A DNA stretch of 7,675 nucleotides, from NCBI GenBank assembly GCA_023391725.1, contig JAEWAH010000003.1:1-7675 (forward strand). The letters run 5' to 3'. This document shows positions 1 to 6,578 of the stretch, one piece after another (position 1 is the stretch's first letter; every line of letters begins with the position of its first letter). Made by a program: the position numbers and the translations under genes. Under the pieces are notes generated by a model. That model was not told where the DNA came from, searched no databases, and saw only the letters and a program-made list of their open reading frames with translations. The stretch comes from Bacillota bacterium (GTDB lineage: Bacteria > Bacillota > Clostridia > Christensenellales > Aristaeellaceae).

Positions 1-2076
1 AAGGAATCCCTCTTCCAGGGAGAGCATGCCTGTGCTGCCCGCAAGCCGGTCTTCTTTCAGGAGCAGTGTTACAAGCTTTTCGTTGAGCAGCGGCCCTCCG
101 CCCCGTTTCAGCCCGTCCTTCCACAAGGTGAAGCGGCAGCCTTCCCGGTAGCGGGTGCAGTAGAAGGCTTTGCTGTTTTCGGCTACATTACCTTCCTTGC
201 ATAATGGACAGTGCACATCGGGGAGCGGCTGCACGGGAGTCTTGGCCTTGGCCTTGCCTTTGCCCCGCTCCTCCCGGGCAAAATTCCCGGCGGCGCTGTC
301 CTCCCTGGCGTAGCGCACCAGAAAATCGCACAGGCGGCGTATACCCGAAAGGAATTCCGGGGCTTGCTGTCCGCCGGAAGCGATCCGGTCCAAGGCCAGT
401 TCCCAGCGGCCTGTGGTTTCGGGGGAAGAAATCTCCTGCGGCGCTACCCGGATGAGCTCGATACCCTTTTCCGCGGCGGTAATGGTCCGGCCCTTTCGCT
501 GGGCATAGCCCACCTCCACCAGCCGCTCGATGATGGCGGCGCGGGTGGCGGGAGTGCCAAGGCCGCTGCCCTTCATTTGCTCCCGTAGTTCCTCGTCCTC
601 GATATCCCGGCCCGCATGCTCCATGGCGGAAAGCAAGGTACCGTCGGTATGAGGCGATGGGGGCTTGGTTGTTTCTTTCTTGGAGGAAACCTTTTGGACT
701 GTGCGGGTATCCCCGGGAGAGAGCGCGGGGATGGGGGAATCGTCCTCGCGGGTTTTCTCGATTCCCTCGTAGACCTTCTTCCAGCCCAATTCCTTGATGG
801 TCCGGCCTGTGGTGCGGAAGGTGTGATCGCTCACCTTTGTGACCACTTTCAGCGCGTCATAGGTGTAGAAGGGATAAAAGGCAGCCAGCAGCCGCCGGGC
901 GATGAGATCAAATACCTTTTTTTCTTCCGGGGGCAGTTTCAAAAGGTCCACTTTCTTTGTCGTGGGCAGGATGGCGTGGTGGTCGGAAATCTTGGTATTA
1001 TCAAAGATGCGCCGGGGATGGCTGAGCTTCCCCTCCGGCATTGCGCCGGGGATCAGGGGTTGATAGACTTCCGGCAGGTGGAGCATCGCCTGCTTGGTGG
1101 GTCCCGCCATATCGTCGGGCAAGTGCCTGCTATCGGTGCGGGGGTAGGTGATGGCCTTGTGCGTTTCATATAGGCTCTGGGCAAGCTTCAGCGTCTTTTG
1201 CGCGGTAAAGCCCAGCAGGCGGTTGGCGTCCCGCTGCAGTGTGGTCAGGTCATACAGCTGGGGCGGCGGCTCCTGCTTGGGTGTGGATTCAGAGAGGACG
1301 ACTTGGCCTTCCCGGCCTTTCACCGCCTGGACGACGGCTTCGGCCGCATCTTTTGTGGGAAGGCGTGTGTCGTTTTCCTGTCCTTCCTTAAACCACATAC
1401 CCTGGTATTCCCCGAAATCAGCGGTAACGGTGTAGTATTCCTCGGGCTTGAAGGATGCAATCTCCAACTGCCGCTTGACCAGTATGGCCAAAGTGGGCGT
1501 TTGAACACGGCCCACACTGAGCAGCGCGTTATGTTTAAGCGTAAAGGCGCGGCTGGCGTTCATGCCCACCAGCCAATCCGCCTGGGCACGGCAGGAGGCG
1601 CTGGTATACAAGTTATCGTAAGCCGTGCCGGGCTTTAGTGCCGCAAAACCATCTTTGATGGCCTCGTCCGTCATGGAACTGATCCACAGCCTGTCCACGG
1701 GCTTTTTGCACCCGGCCTGCTGGTAGATGAAGCGGAAGATCAATTCGCCCTCCCGCCCGGCGTCGGTGGCGCAGATCACCCGGTCCGTTTCCTTGGCGCA
1801 CAGAAGCTTTTTTAGAATAGAGAACTGCCCGCGGGTCTTGGGCAGCACCTTCAAGGGGATGCTTTCCGGCAGGATGGGCAGATCATCCATCCGCCATTTC
1901 TTGTACTTTTCATCCAATTCGTCCGGGTCGCAAAGCGCCACCAGGTGGCCGATGGCCCAGGTTACGATATATTGCTCCCCAACAAGGCAGCCCTCACCTT
2001 TTTCCCGGCACTTGAGTACCCTGGCGATGTCACGCCCTACGCTGGGCTTTTCCGCTACGACGACCGTGTGGCCCAT
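1..2076 (-). CDS. topB: DNA topoisomerase III, type IA (3' end of gene outside window)
   Basis: Type IA topoisomerase that cuts one DNA strand through a 5'-phosphotyrosine, relaxing negative supercoils and decatenating replication or recombination intermediates. The frame is open for all 692 visible codons and the stop lies beyond the left edge. The N-terminal Toprim domain shows AEKPS (residues 8-12, E9 acidic) and DAGREGELIF (105-114). The DNA-gate core shows RAQADWLVGMNASRAFT and SVGRVQTPT (187-194). The catalytic tyrosine is Y311 in ITYPRTDSRHLP. A C-terminal zinc ribbon has Cys at 623, 626, 640 and 647 (CPLC ... REGC), typical of Firmicute TopB. The ATG at 2076-2074 is chosen because GGTGGAGGT (2090-2082 on the minus strand) lies 5 nt upstream. 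It is downstream of and co-directional with the ABC genes but separated by 453 bp of palindromic DNA, so it probably has its own promoter. The family call is firm. Mobile-element TopB copies exist in Clostridia, but nothing visible here shows that origin. Confidence 0.95.
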   Translation of the reverse strand, partial: MGHTVVVAEKPSVGRDIARVLKCREKGEGCLVGEQYIVTWAIGHLVALCDPDELDEKYKKWRMDDLPILPESIPLKVLPKTRGQFSILKKLLCAKETDRVICATDAGREGELIFRFIYQQAGCKKPVDRLWISSMTDEAIKDGFAALKPGTAYDNLYTSASCRAQADWLVGMNASRAFTLKHNALLSVGRVQTPTLAILVKRQLEIASFKPEEYYTVTADFGEYQGMWFKEGQENDTRLPTKDAAEAVVQAVKGREGQVVLSESTPKQEPPPQLYDLTTLQRDANRLLGFTAQKTLKLAQSLYETHKAITYPRTDSRHLPDDMAGPTKQAMLHLPEVYQPLIPGAMPEGKLSHPRRIFDNTKISDHHAILPTTKKVDLLKLPPEEKKVFDLIARRLLAAFYPFYTYDALKVVTKVSDHTFRTTGRTIKELGWKKVYEGIEKTREDDSPIPALSPGDTRTVQKVSSKKETTKPPSPHTDGTLLSAMEHAGRDIEDEELREQMKGSGLGTPATRAAIIERLVEVGYAQRKGRTITAAEKGIELIRVAPQEISSPETTGRWELALDRIASGGQQAPEFLSGIRRLCDFLVRYAREDSAAGNFAREERGKGKAKAKTPVQPLPDVHCPLCKEGNVAENSKAFYCTRYREGCRFTLWKDGLKRGGGPLLNEKLVTLLLKEDRLAGSTGMLSLEEGFL

Positions 2077-2089
2077 GACTTACCTCCAC

Positions 2090-2190
2090 CCAGGGGCTTT
2101 GCCAGGGGACTCTGTCCCCTGGACCCTTGCCAAAGGGATATATCCCTTTGGAATCCCCCATATATGGGATATATATTCCATATATCATTC
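2090..2190. repeat. Cluster of perfect palindromes upstream of topB
   Basis: Three adjacent strong dyads. CCAGGGGAC (2102-2110) pairs with GTCCCCTGG (2114-2122) around a TCT loop. CCAAAGGGATA (2130-2140) and TATCCCTTTGG (2141-2151) form a 22-bp perfect palindrome with no spacer. CCCATATATGGG (2157-2168) is a 12-bp palindrome, and as an alternative ATATATGG (2160-2167) pairs with CCATATAT (2178-2185) and extends inward through a G-T pair. The density and the lack of a U-tract suggest a dispersed palindromic repeat rather than a simple terminator. The stretch lies in the untranslated leader of topB if transcription starts near 2252. Copy number in the genome cannot be seen from this window. Confidence 0.7.
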
Positions 2191-2207
2191 AACCGACAGA
2201 ATAAAAC

Positions 2208-2252
2208 ATCCTTCCAGACTGCTGCAGAATCTCTAAAGCAGAATGGAAGGAT
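2208..2252. repeat. Two-part stem-loop with GA/AA internal loop
   Basis: ATCCTTCCA (2208-2216) pairs perfectly with TGGAAGGAT (2244-2252). After a 2x2 internal loop (GA at 2217-2218, AA at 2242-2243) the stem resumes as CTGCT (2219-2223) with AGCAG (2237-2241), closing a 13-nt loop. On the minus strand the outer stem is followed by GTTTTATT, so the element could act as a weak intrinsic terminator for the ABC operon. It also begins where a transcript from the TATAAT at 2264-2259 would start, so it could instead be a 5' hairpin on the topB message. The structure is directly visible; its role is inferred. Confidence 0.55.
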
Positions 2253-2258
2253 ACAGGA

Positions 2259-2264
2259 ATTATA
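2259..2264 (-). promoter_or_regulatory. Possible -10 box for topB
   Basis: The minus strand reads TATAAT at 2264-2259, preceded by ACTTA. This is a perfect sigma-A -10 hexamer. The nearest -35-like sequence (TTGGTC) is 21 bp upstream, which is too far, so support rests on the -10 alone. Transcription would start near 2252, giving a topB leader of about 175 nt that carries the palindromes at 2102-2252. Confidence 0.3.
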
Positions 2265-2269
2265 TAAGT

Positions 2270-2331
2270 TCGCTCCTGCGGGAGCGACCAAAGGGCTTTC
2301 CGGTCGCCCTTTGGAAACCTTCGGGGGCGAC
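2270..2331. repeat. Overlapping, mutually exclusive hairpins
   Basis: TCGCTCC (2270-2276) pairs with GGAGCGA (2281-2287) around TGCG. CCAAAGGGC (2288-2296) pairs with GCCCTTTGG (2306-2314) around a 9-nt loop. Two alternative stems share the same bases: GCGACC (2284-2289) with GGTCGC (2302-2307), and GTCGCCC (2303-2309) with GGGCGAC (2325-2331). The segment CCCTTTGGAAACC (2307-2319) matches CCCTTTGGAATCC (2144-2156) at 12 of 13 positions, linking this block to the palindrome cluster near topB. No protein in this stretch is credible. Confidence 0.6.
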
Positions 2332-2404
2332 TGTTGAATGTGCTCACCTAATAAAATGGCTTACATAGCTACCTGGACAGTAATCTCCGGACGAGCTTGC
2401 AGAC

Positions 2405-2490
2405 GGGGAAAGTCTTTATTCCCCTCCAGAGGAGGGGTTGCGCGAAGCGACGGGGTGGTTGAAAAGGCGGTGGCGAAGCCTGACGGGGGC
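2405..2490. repeat. GC-rich hairpin block downstream of the ABC operon, possible terminator
   Basis: CCCCTCC (2421-2427) pairs perfectly with GGAGGGG (2431-2437) around AGA. GGGGAA (2405-2410) can alternatively pair with TTCCCC (2419-2424). Read on the minus strand the first hairpin comes about 95 nt after the exporter stop and is followed by AATAAAGACTTT, a poor U-tract, so it is a possible but unconvincing terminator. Two copies of GCGAAGC (2442-2448 and 2473-2479), each followed by a GACGGGG motif (2450-2456 and 2482-2488), suggest internal duplication within a dispersed repeat. Confidence 0.5.
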
Positions 2491-2529
2491 TCCTTTGTTG
2501 AGGCCTTGAGGTATCACCAAGTGCATATC

Positions 2530-4356
2530 TTATGCGTTGAGGACCGCCAGCCCCTGCTCGTCCTCGAACTGGTTGGTGTAGAGGTGATAGTAGTGGCCCT
2601 TTTTGACGATGAGCTGGTGGTGGCTGCCCTCTTCGATGACCTTACCGTCTTGAATGACCAGGATGCGGTCAGCGGAGCGGACGGTGGAGAGGCGATGGGC
2701 GATAATAAAGCTGGTACGGCCCGTGAGCACCTGCTGGATGGCCTTTTGGATAAGCTGTTCCGTCTCGGTATCCACGGAGGAGGTGGCCTCGTCCAGAACA
2801 AAGATGGCAGGGTCAGAAAGGATCGCCCGGGCGAAGGAGATAAGCTGCTTTTCGCCTGTGGACAGGCGGTTGCCTCCTTCGCCCACATCGGTATCATACC
2901 CCTTTTCCAGGCGCAGGATGAAGCTTTCGGCGTTCACCAATTGGGCCGCGCGGTGAATCTCCTCATCGGTGGCCTCCATACGGCCATAGCGGATATTGTC
3001 GCGGATGGTGCCGCTGAACAGGTGCGGCTGCTGGAGCACGTAGCCAAGATTGCTTTGCAGCCAAAGCTGGCTGCGCTTGCGGTAATCTACCCCATCAATC
3101 ATAATTTGACCTTCGGTTGGCTCGTAAAAGCGGCAGATGAGGTTGACGATGGTGCTTTTGCCGCTCCCCGTTTCGCCTACCAGGGCGATGGTCTGCCCTG
3201 CCTTGACGGAGAGGCTGAAGTTTTCCAGCACATGCTCACCGCCCTTGTAGCGGAAGGACACGTTCTTAAAATCGATGTCGCCTTTAAGAGAAGGCCAATT
3301 TTCCCGCTTGGGGTGGAAATTGTCGCCAAACTGTTCCACCACCTCAGGCGAATCCACGATATCGGGCTCGGTCTCAAGAAGCGTAACCACCCGCTCCGCG
3401 GCGGCCTGGGAGCTTTGAAGCTCGGCAAAGATGCGGGCGATATCACGGATTGGCTGAAAGAACTGGATCGTATAGCTAACAAACACCTGAACGGTGCCCA
3501 GCGTCATAGCCCCGGTGAAAACATCGTAACCGCCCTTCCACAGGGCGTAGGCGGTGGCCAATGAGCCCAGGGAGACGACGATGGGCAGGTAAAGTGCGGA
3601 GAGGGAAGCGGCCCGGACGGAGCTTTTTTGCATCTGGGAAGTGAGCTCCTTGAATTCCTTGGTGTTCATCTCTTCCCGCACCAGGGTTTTGGAGGTCTTG
3701 GCGCCCATGATGCCTTCGTTGAAAGCGCCGGTGATCTGGCTGTTGGTCTTGCGCACCTGGCGGTAGGAAGCCAGGATCTTCTGCTGGAACTTCCAGCTGA
3801 TCAGCGCCAGGGGCGGAATCACCACCATGATCATAAGCGCCAGCTTCCGGTTGAGCACAAACATCTGGATGCTGCACATCAAAAGGAACACCGCGCCCCA
3901 GCCCAGGTCCAGAAGCGACCAGCCGATGGTGTCGGCCAAACGCTGGGTATCGGAGGTCATGCGGGTCATCAGGTACCCCACGGGCATGGTATCATAATAG
4001 GAAAAGGGCAGCTCCTGAAGTTTGCGAAATCCCAGTTTGCGGATGGTGTAGCATACGCCCACTTCCACCCGGCCGCAGTTGCGCAGGAAGATATAGACCG
4101 AAATGATCTGAACAAAGATGATCCCCAAATAAAGCAGGATGAATGGGACTAGCCCCTCCGTGTTCTGCCCCGCGATGAAATGATCGATGGCATAGCCGGT
4201 AAGCCTGGGGAAAACCACGTCGATGCCGGCGCAGATGCCCATGAAAATGGCGATACACAAGAGGTTCTTATAGTAGGGCCTGGCGTAGCGGAGCAGCTTC
4301 TTCCACAAGCCAAGGTCGAATTGCTTGGTATAATCCATCTCTTCCTGAAACTGCAC
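2530..4356 (-). CDS. ABC exporter half-transporter, catalytic partner (BmrD-like)
   Basis: A 608-residue type I ABC exporter subunit with a six-helix membrane domain (about residues 28-310) fused to a nucleotide-binding domain (about 360-595). Visible motifs are Walker A GETGSGKST (394-402), Q-loop Q442, signature LSTGE (498-502) in place of LSGGQ, Walker B IFVLDE with catalytic E523, D-loop SSVD and switch H554. The intact Glu with a deviant signature marks it as the partner that supplies the competent Walker site in a heterodimer. The start is GTG at 4356-4354: GAGGTGA (4369-4363) sits 6 nt upstream, while the first in-frame ATG (codon 7) has no usable spacing. The GTG lies one base after the stop of the upstream ABC gene, so translation is probably coupled. 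Likely substrates are drugs or other hydrophobic compounds; the actual substrate cannot be read from sequence. Confidence 0.93.
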   Translation of the reverse strand: MQFQEEMDYTKQFDLGLWKKLLRYARPYYKNLLCIAIFMGICAGIDVVFPRLTGYAIDHFIAGQNTEGLVPFILLYLGIIFVQIISVYIFLRNCGRVEVGVCYTIRKLGFRKLQELPFSYYDTMPVGYLMTRMTSDTQRLADTIGWSLLDLGWGAVFLLMCSIQMFVLNRKLALMIMVVIPPLALISWKFQQKILASYRQVRKTNSQITGAFNEGIMGAKTSKTLVREEMNTKEFKELTSQMQKSSVRAASLSALYLPIVVSLGSLATAYALWKGGYDVFTGAMTLGTVQVFVSYTIQFFQPIRDIARIFAELQSSQAAAERVVTLLETEPDIVDSPEVVEQFGDNFHPKRENWPSLKGDIDFKNVSFRYKGGEHVLENFSLSVKAGQTIALVGETGSGKSTIVNLICRFYEPTEGQIMIDGVDYRKRSQLWLQSNLGYVLQQPHLFSGTIRDNIRYGRMEATDEEIHRAAQLVNAESFILRLEKGYDTDVGEGGNRLSTGEKQLISFARAILSDPAIFVLDEATSSVDTETEQLIQKAIQQVLTGRTSFIIAHRLSTVRSADRILVIQDGKVIEEGSHHQLIVKKGHYYHLYTNQFEDEQGLAVLNA

Positions 4357-4357
4357 G

Positions 4358-6187
4358 TTACATCACCTCGGCTTCCACTTTGGCCTGGCTCTGGGTCAGT
4401 TCTTCCTCCAGGGCGCTTTGGATTTGATAAATGCGCTGGTACAACCCCGGCCGGGCACAAAGCTCCTCGTGGGTGCCCTGGTCAGCAATGCGGCCCTGGT
4501 CCAGCACCAGGATATGATCCGCCTCGCTGAGCGTTGTGATCCGGTGGCTGATGATGATGGTTGTGGCCTTATCGGGACGGCTTTTCAACGCGGCGCGGAT
4601 CTGCATATCGGTCTCGGTATCCACAGCGGAAAGAGAATCGTCGAAGATCAGGATATCGCTTTCCTTCATCAGCGTGCGGGCGATGGCAATGCGCTGCTTC
4701 TGCCCGCCGGAGAGCGTTACGCCCCGCTCGCCGACGACCGTGTCATACCCCTTCTCGCTCTCCAAAATAAAGCTGTGAGCGCTGGCAATGGACGCAGCCT
4801 TGACGATCTCCTCCTGTGGCGGGTCGCGGCGCGCGATGCCAACATTCTCCCCAATGGTCTTGCTGAACAGGAACGGCTCCTGCAACACCAGCCCTACGCG
4901 GCTGCGCAGGTGCTGGCGGTCGATCTTGTCAATGGGCACCCCACCGATGGAAATGCTGCCCGACTGCGGCTCGAACAGCCTTTGAAGAAGGTGGACCAGG
5001 GTGCTTTTGCCGCTGCCTGTGCCGCCCAGGATGGCCACCGTTTCTCCGGCTTTAATGGTCATGGAAAGGTGATTGAGGATGGGCCGCGCTTCCTCATAGG
5101 AAAAGACCACATCGTCAAACACGATGTCGCCATGAAGGGACGGGCGCAGCGCGTCGGGCTCCGGGGGCTCCACGGGGTTTTGAAGAATCTCCCGGATGCG
5201 CTGCATGGAAACCCGGGTCTTGCCCGCGTCGCTCAAAATGCGGCCCAGCTGGCGCACAGGGAACAGCAGCATGCCCACATAGCTCATGAACACGATCAGC
5301 GTGCCCACGCTGATATCGCCCCGGATGGCATACCAGATGCAGATGCAAAGCGTGAGCAAGATTTGAAGCATGCTAAGTAGGTCTGCGGAGCTCCAATAGA
5401 TGGACAAAAGCCCCATCAACTTGAACGTCTTTTTCCTGTAATCTTCGCTGGCCGCATCGAACTTCTCCACCTCGTGCTGCTGGCGGCCAAAGGCGCGAAC
5501 AACCCGAACGCCGGTAAGGTTCTCCTGGAGTACGGCGCTCATCTTGCCTTCGCTTTCATCGCTGTAGCGGAAGTACGTGGCAATTTTCGTAAAGAACCAG
5601 AAAGCGGTGAAGAAAAGGATTGGGACCGTGATCATGCTGTAGAGCGTGATCTCCGGGCTGCGGCCCCAGAGAATCATATAGGCCACAGACAGCATGAGAA
5701 CGGTGTTCACCACCTCCACCAGCTGCACGGAAAGGAAGCGGCGCACCGTTTCCACGTCGCTGGTGCAGCGTTGGATCAGGTCGCCTGTTTCTGCTTTGAC
5801 GTGGAAGGAAAAGGGCAAGTGCTGCAGGTGGGAATAGAGCCTGTCCCTAAGGGTCAGAGCGATATTTTCGCTGGCCACGGCGGACCAGCGGCCTTTCAGA
5901 TAGGTGAATACACCGTTAAATACGTTTAAAAGAACCAGAATAAGACCCACCAGCCAGAGATTGCGTACCAGGTACTCCCGGCTGCCCAGCATCGCCATTC
6001 CATCTTTCAGGATGCCAGGCAGGGCGCTGGGCTTCGTATCGAGAATACTGTCAACGGTTTCGGCCAGCAAAAGCGGCGTCGTGAAATTGATCAGCACGGA
6101 AAAAACAGTGCAAAAAACAGCCCCCAGATAAGTCCATCCGTTGGCGGCAACAAGATTATATAGCAGGCGGCTGCGCTGTTTTAACAT
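4358..6187 (-). CDS. ABC exporter half-transporter, degenerate-site partner (BmrC-like)
   Basis: A 609-residue type I ABC exporter subunit. The membrane domain (about residues 15-315) has hydrophobic helices near 16-40, 75-97, 155-175, 180-200, 265-287 and 293-312. The nucleotide-binding domain shows Walker A GGTGSGKST (388-396), Q-loop Q436, canonical LSGGQ (492-496), Walker B ILIFDD (512-517) and switch H548. D517 replaces the catalytic Glu, the hallmark of the degenerate subunit in heterodimeric exporters such as BmrC and TM287. The ATG at 6187-6185 is preferred because AGGAG (6200-6196) lies 8 nt upstream. An in-frame ATG at 6235 would add 16 residues (MAFFCLSRPSRKGDTF) but has no good ribosome site. 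It is the first gene of the operon, driven by the promoter at 6458-6429. It overlaps nothing and ends one base before the downstream partner gene. Confidence 0.93.
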   Translation of the reverse strand: MLKQRSRLLYNLVAANGWTYLGAVFCTVFSVLINFTTPLLLAETVDSILDTKPSALPGILKDGMAMLGSREYLVRNLWLVGLILVLLNVFNGVFTYLKGRWSAVASENIALTLRDRLYSHLQHLPFSFHVKAETGDLIQRCTSDVETVRRFLSVQLVEVVNTVLMLSVAYMILWGRSPEITLYSMITVPILFFTAFWFFTKIATYFRYSDESEGKMSAVLQENLTGVRVVRAFGRQQHEVEKFDAASEDYRKKTFKLMGLLSIYWSSADLLSMLQILLTLCICIWYAIRGDISVGTLIVFMSYVGMLLFPVRQLGRILSDAGKTRVSMQRIREILQNPVEPPEPDALRPSLHGDIVFDDVVFSYEEARPILNHLSMTIKAGETVAILGGTGSGKSTLVHLLQRLFEPQSGSISIGGVPIDKIDRQHLRSRVGLVLQEPFLFSKTIGENVGIARRDPPQEEIVKAASIASAHSFILESEKGYDTVVGERGVTLSGGQKQRIAIARTLMKESDILIFDDSLSAVDTETDMQIRAALKSRPDKATTIIISHRITTLSEADHILVLDQGRIADQGTHEELCARPGLYQRIYQIQSALEEELTQSQAKVEAEVM

Positions 6188-6224
6188 AAAGGTGTCTCCT
6201 TTCCGGGACGGGCGCGATAAGCAG

Positions 6225-6255
6225 AAAAAAGCCATCGGCTAAAGGAGGGCCGACA
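6225..6255 (-). terminator. Terminator-like hairpin inside the ABC leader
   Basis: On the minus strand TCGGC (6253-6249) pairs with GCCGA (6239-6235), extendable by two wobble pairs, around a 9-nt loop containing CCTCCTTT. It is followed by TGGC and then six Ts (6230-6225). A smaller competing hairpin, AGCC-GAT-GGCT (6240-6230), abuts the same T-tract. The stem is short, so it would be a weak or conditional terminator; its position inside the leader suits attenuation. Confidence 0.4.
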
Positions 6256-6314
6256 GCACTTTTGCACATCAAACGGGATTGGGTTCTGCTGTGTCAAAAG
6301 GTGCGGGTAGCCGT

Positions 6315-6371
6315 GCATGCCTGCGAAGGTACGTGTATGGGGTGTTAGCTTATTCGGGGGGCATGCCTGCG
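6315..6371. repeat. 11-bp direct repeat GCATGCCTGCG
   Basis: Two exact copies of GCATGCCTGCG at 6315-6325 and 6361-6371, 46 bp apart start to start, both inside the ABC leader downstream of the predicted start. Each contains the palindrome GCATGC, so the copies could also pair with one another in RNA. They may be protein-binding half-sites or an RNA element; neither can be shown here. Confidence 0.5.
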
Positions 6372-6428
6372 GCCTCCATTATGAATCATGAAGAAAGGCG
6401 TATTTAGGAATATTCTTCTGCAAAGAGA

Positions 6429-6458
6429 AGTATACAAGAAAATGGATGAAAAAGTCAA
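6429..6458 (-). promoter_or_regulatory. Sigma-A promoter of the ABC exporter operon
   Basis: On the minus strand the -35 box TTGACT (6458-6453) and -10 box TATACT (6434-6429) are separated by 18 bp. Each matches the consensus at five of six positions. The predicted start is near 6422. An inverted repeat, CTTCT (6415-6419) with AGAAG (6426-6430), straddles the start and overlaps the -10 box, a place where a repressor could bind. Confidence 0.75.
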
Positions 6459-6578
6459 TTGTTTTGTATGCATTTATGCTGTATAAAAAAAATGGGGTTT
6501 TGCATGTCGGATTCAAGTGAAAATGCTAGATTTTCAGAACTTTTTCCCGTCTCATTGTTTCAAATCGGTTTATTTCTC

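Larger units (their letters stand above)
6188..6422 (-). promoter_or_regulatory. Long untranslated leader of the ABC operon, candidate attenuator
   Basis: Transcription from the promoter at 6458-6429 should begin near 6422, leaving about 235 nt before the exporter ATG. The leader can fold CTTTTGCAC (6259-6267) with GTG-T-CAAAAG (6291-6300), a 9-bp stem with one bulge. ACAGCA (6253-6258) pairs with TGCTGT (6287-6292) as an overlapping alternative. A terminator-like hairpin lies at 6225-6255. On the minus strand CTCCTTT (6247-6241) is complementary over 7 bases to AAAGGAG (6202-6196), which contains the exporter ribosome site. The bmrCD exporter of Bacillus subtilis is controlled by leader-peptide attenuation (bmrB), so such a mechanism has precedent. 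That it operates here is inference. Confidence 0.45.

Noticed and set aside
616..1638. Plus-strand open frames opposite topB (616-1173, 1198-1638)
   Set aside because: The minus strand carries an uninterrupted topB frame with catalytic and zinc motifs through this stretch; these are shadows.
2055..2291. Minus-strand 78-codon frame over the palindromes
   Set aside because: Its translation is the product of palindromic repeats read through (for example GSRGQSPLAKPLGGGKS), a known type of spurious protein, and it overlaps the topB start out of frame.
2090..2490. CRISPR array or insertion-sequence ends
   Set aside because: The palindromes differ in sequence and spacing, there are no regular spacers, and no transposase or terminal inverted repeat pair with target duplication was found.
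2338..3564. Plus-strand 408-codon open frame
   Set aside because: It lies opposite the ABC gene at 2530-4356, whose motifs are unmistakable, and its beginning runs through the palindromic repeats. It has no recognisable family features and is an antisense shadow of GC-rich coding DNA.
4418..5380. Plus-strand 320-codon open frame
   Set aside because: Antisense to the nucleotide-binding domain of the ABC gene at 4358-6187; no domain motifs and no ribosome site.
6188..6235. N-terminal extension of the first ABC protein from the ATG at 6235
   Set aside because: No Shine-Dalgarno precedes it, it lies in the terminator-like hairpin, and the ATG at 6187 has an excellent AGGAG at 8 nt.
6377..6389. 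Very short leader ORFs starting at 6389 (14 codons) and 6379 (9 codons), minus strand
   Set aside because: Neither has a ribosome site; they are indistinguishable from chance.
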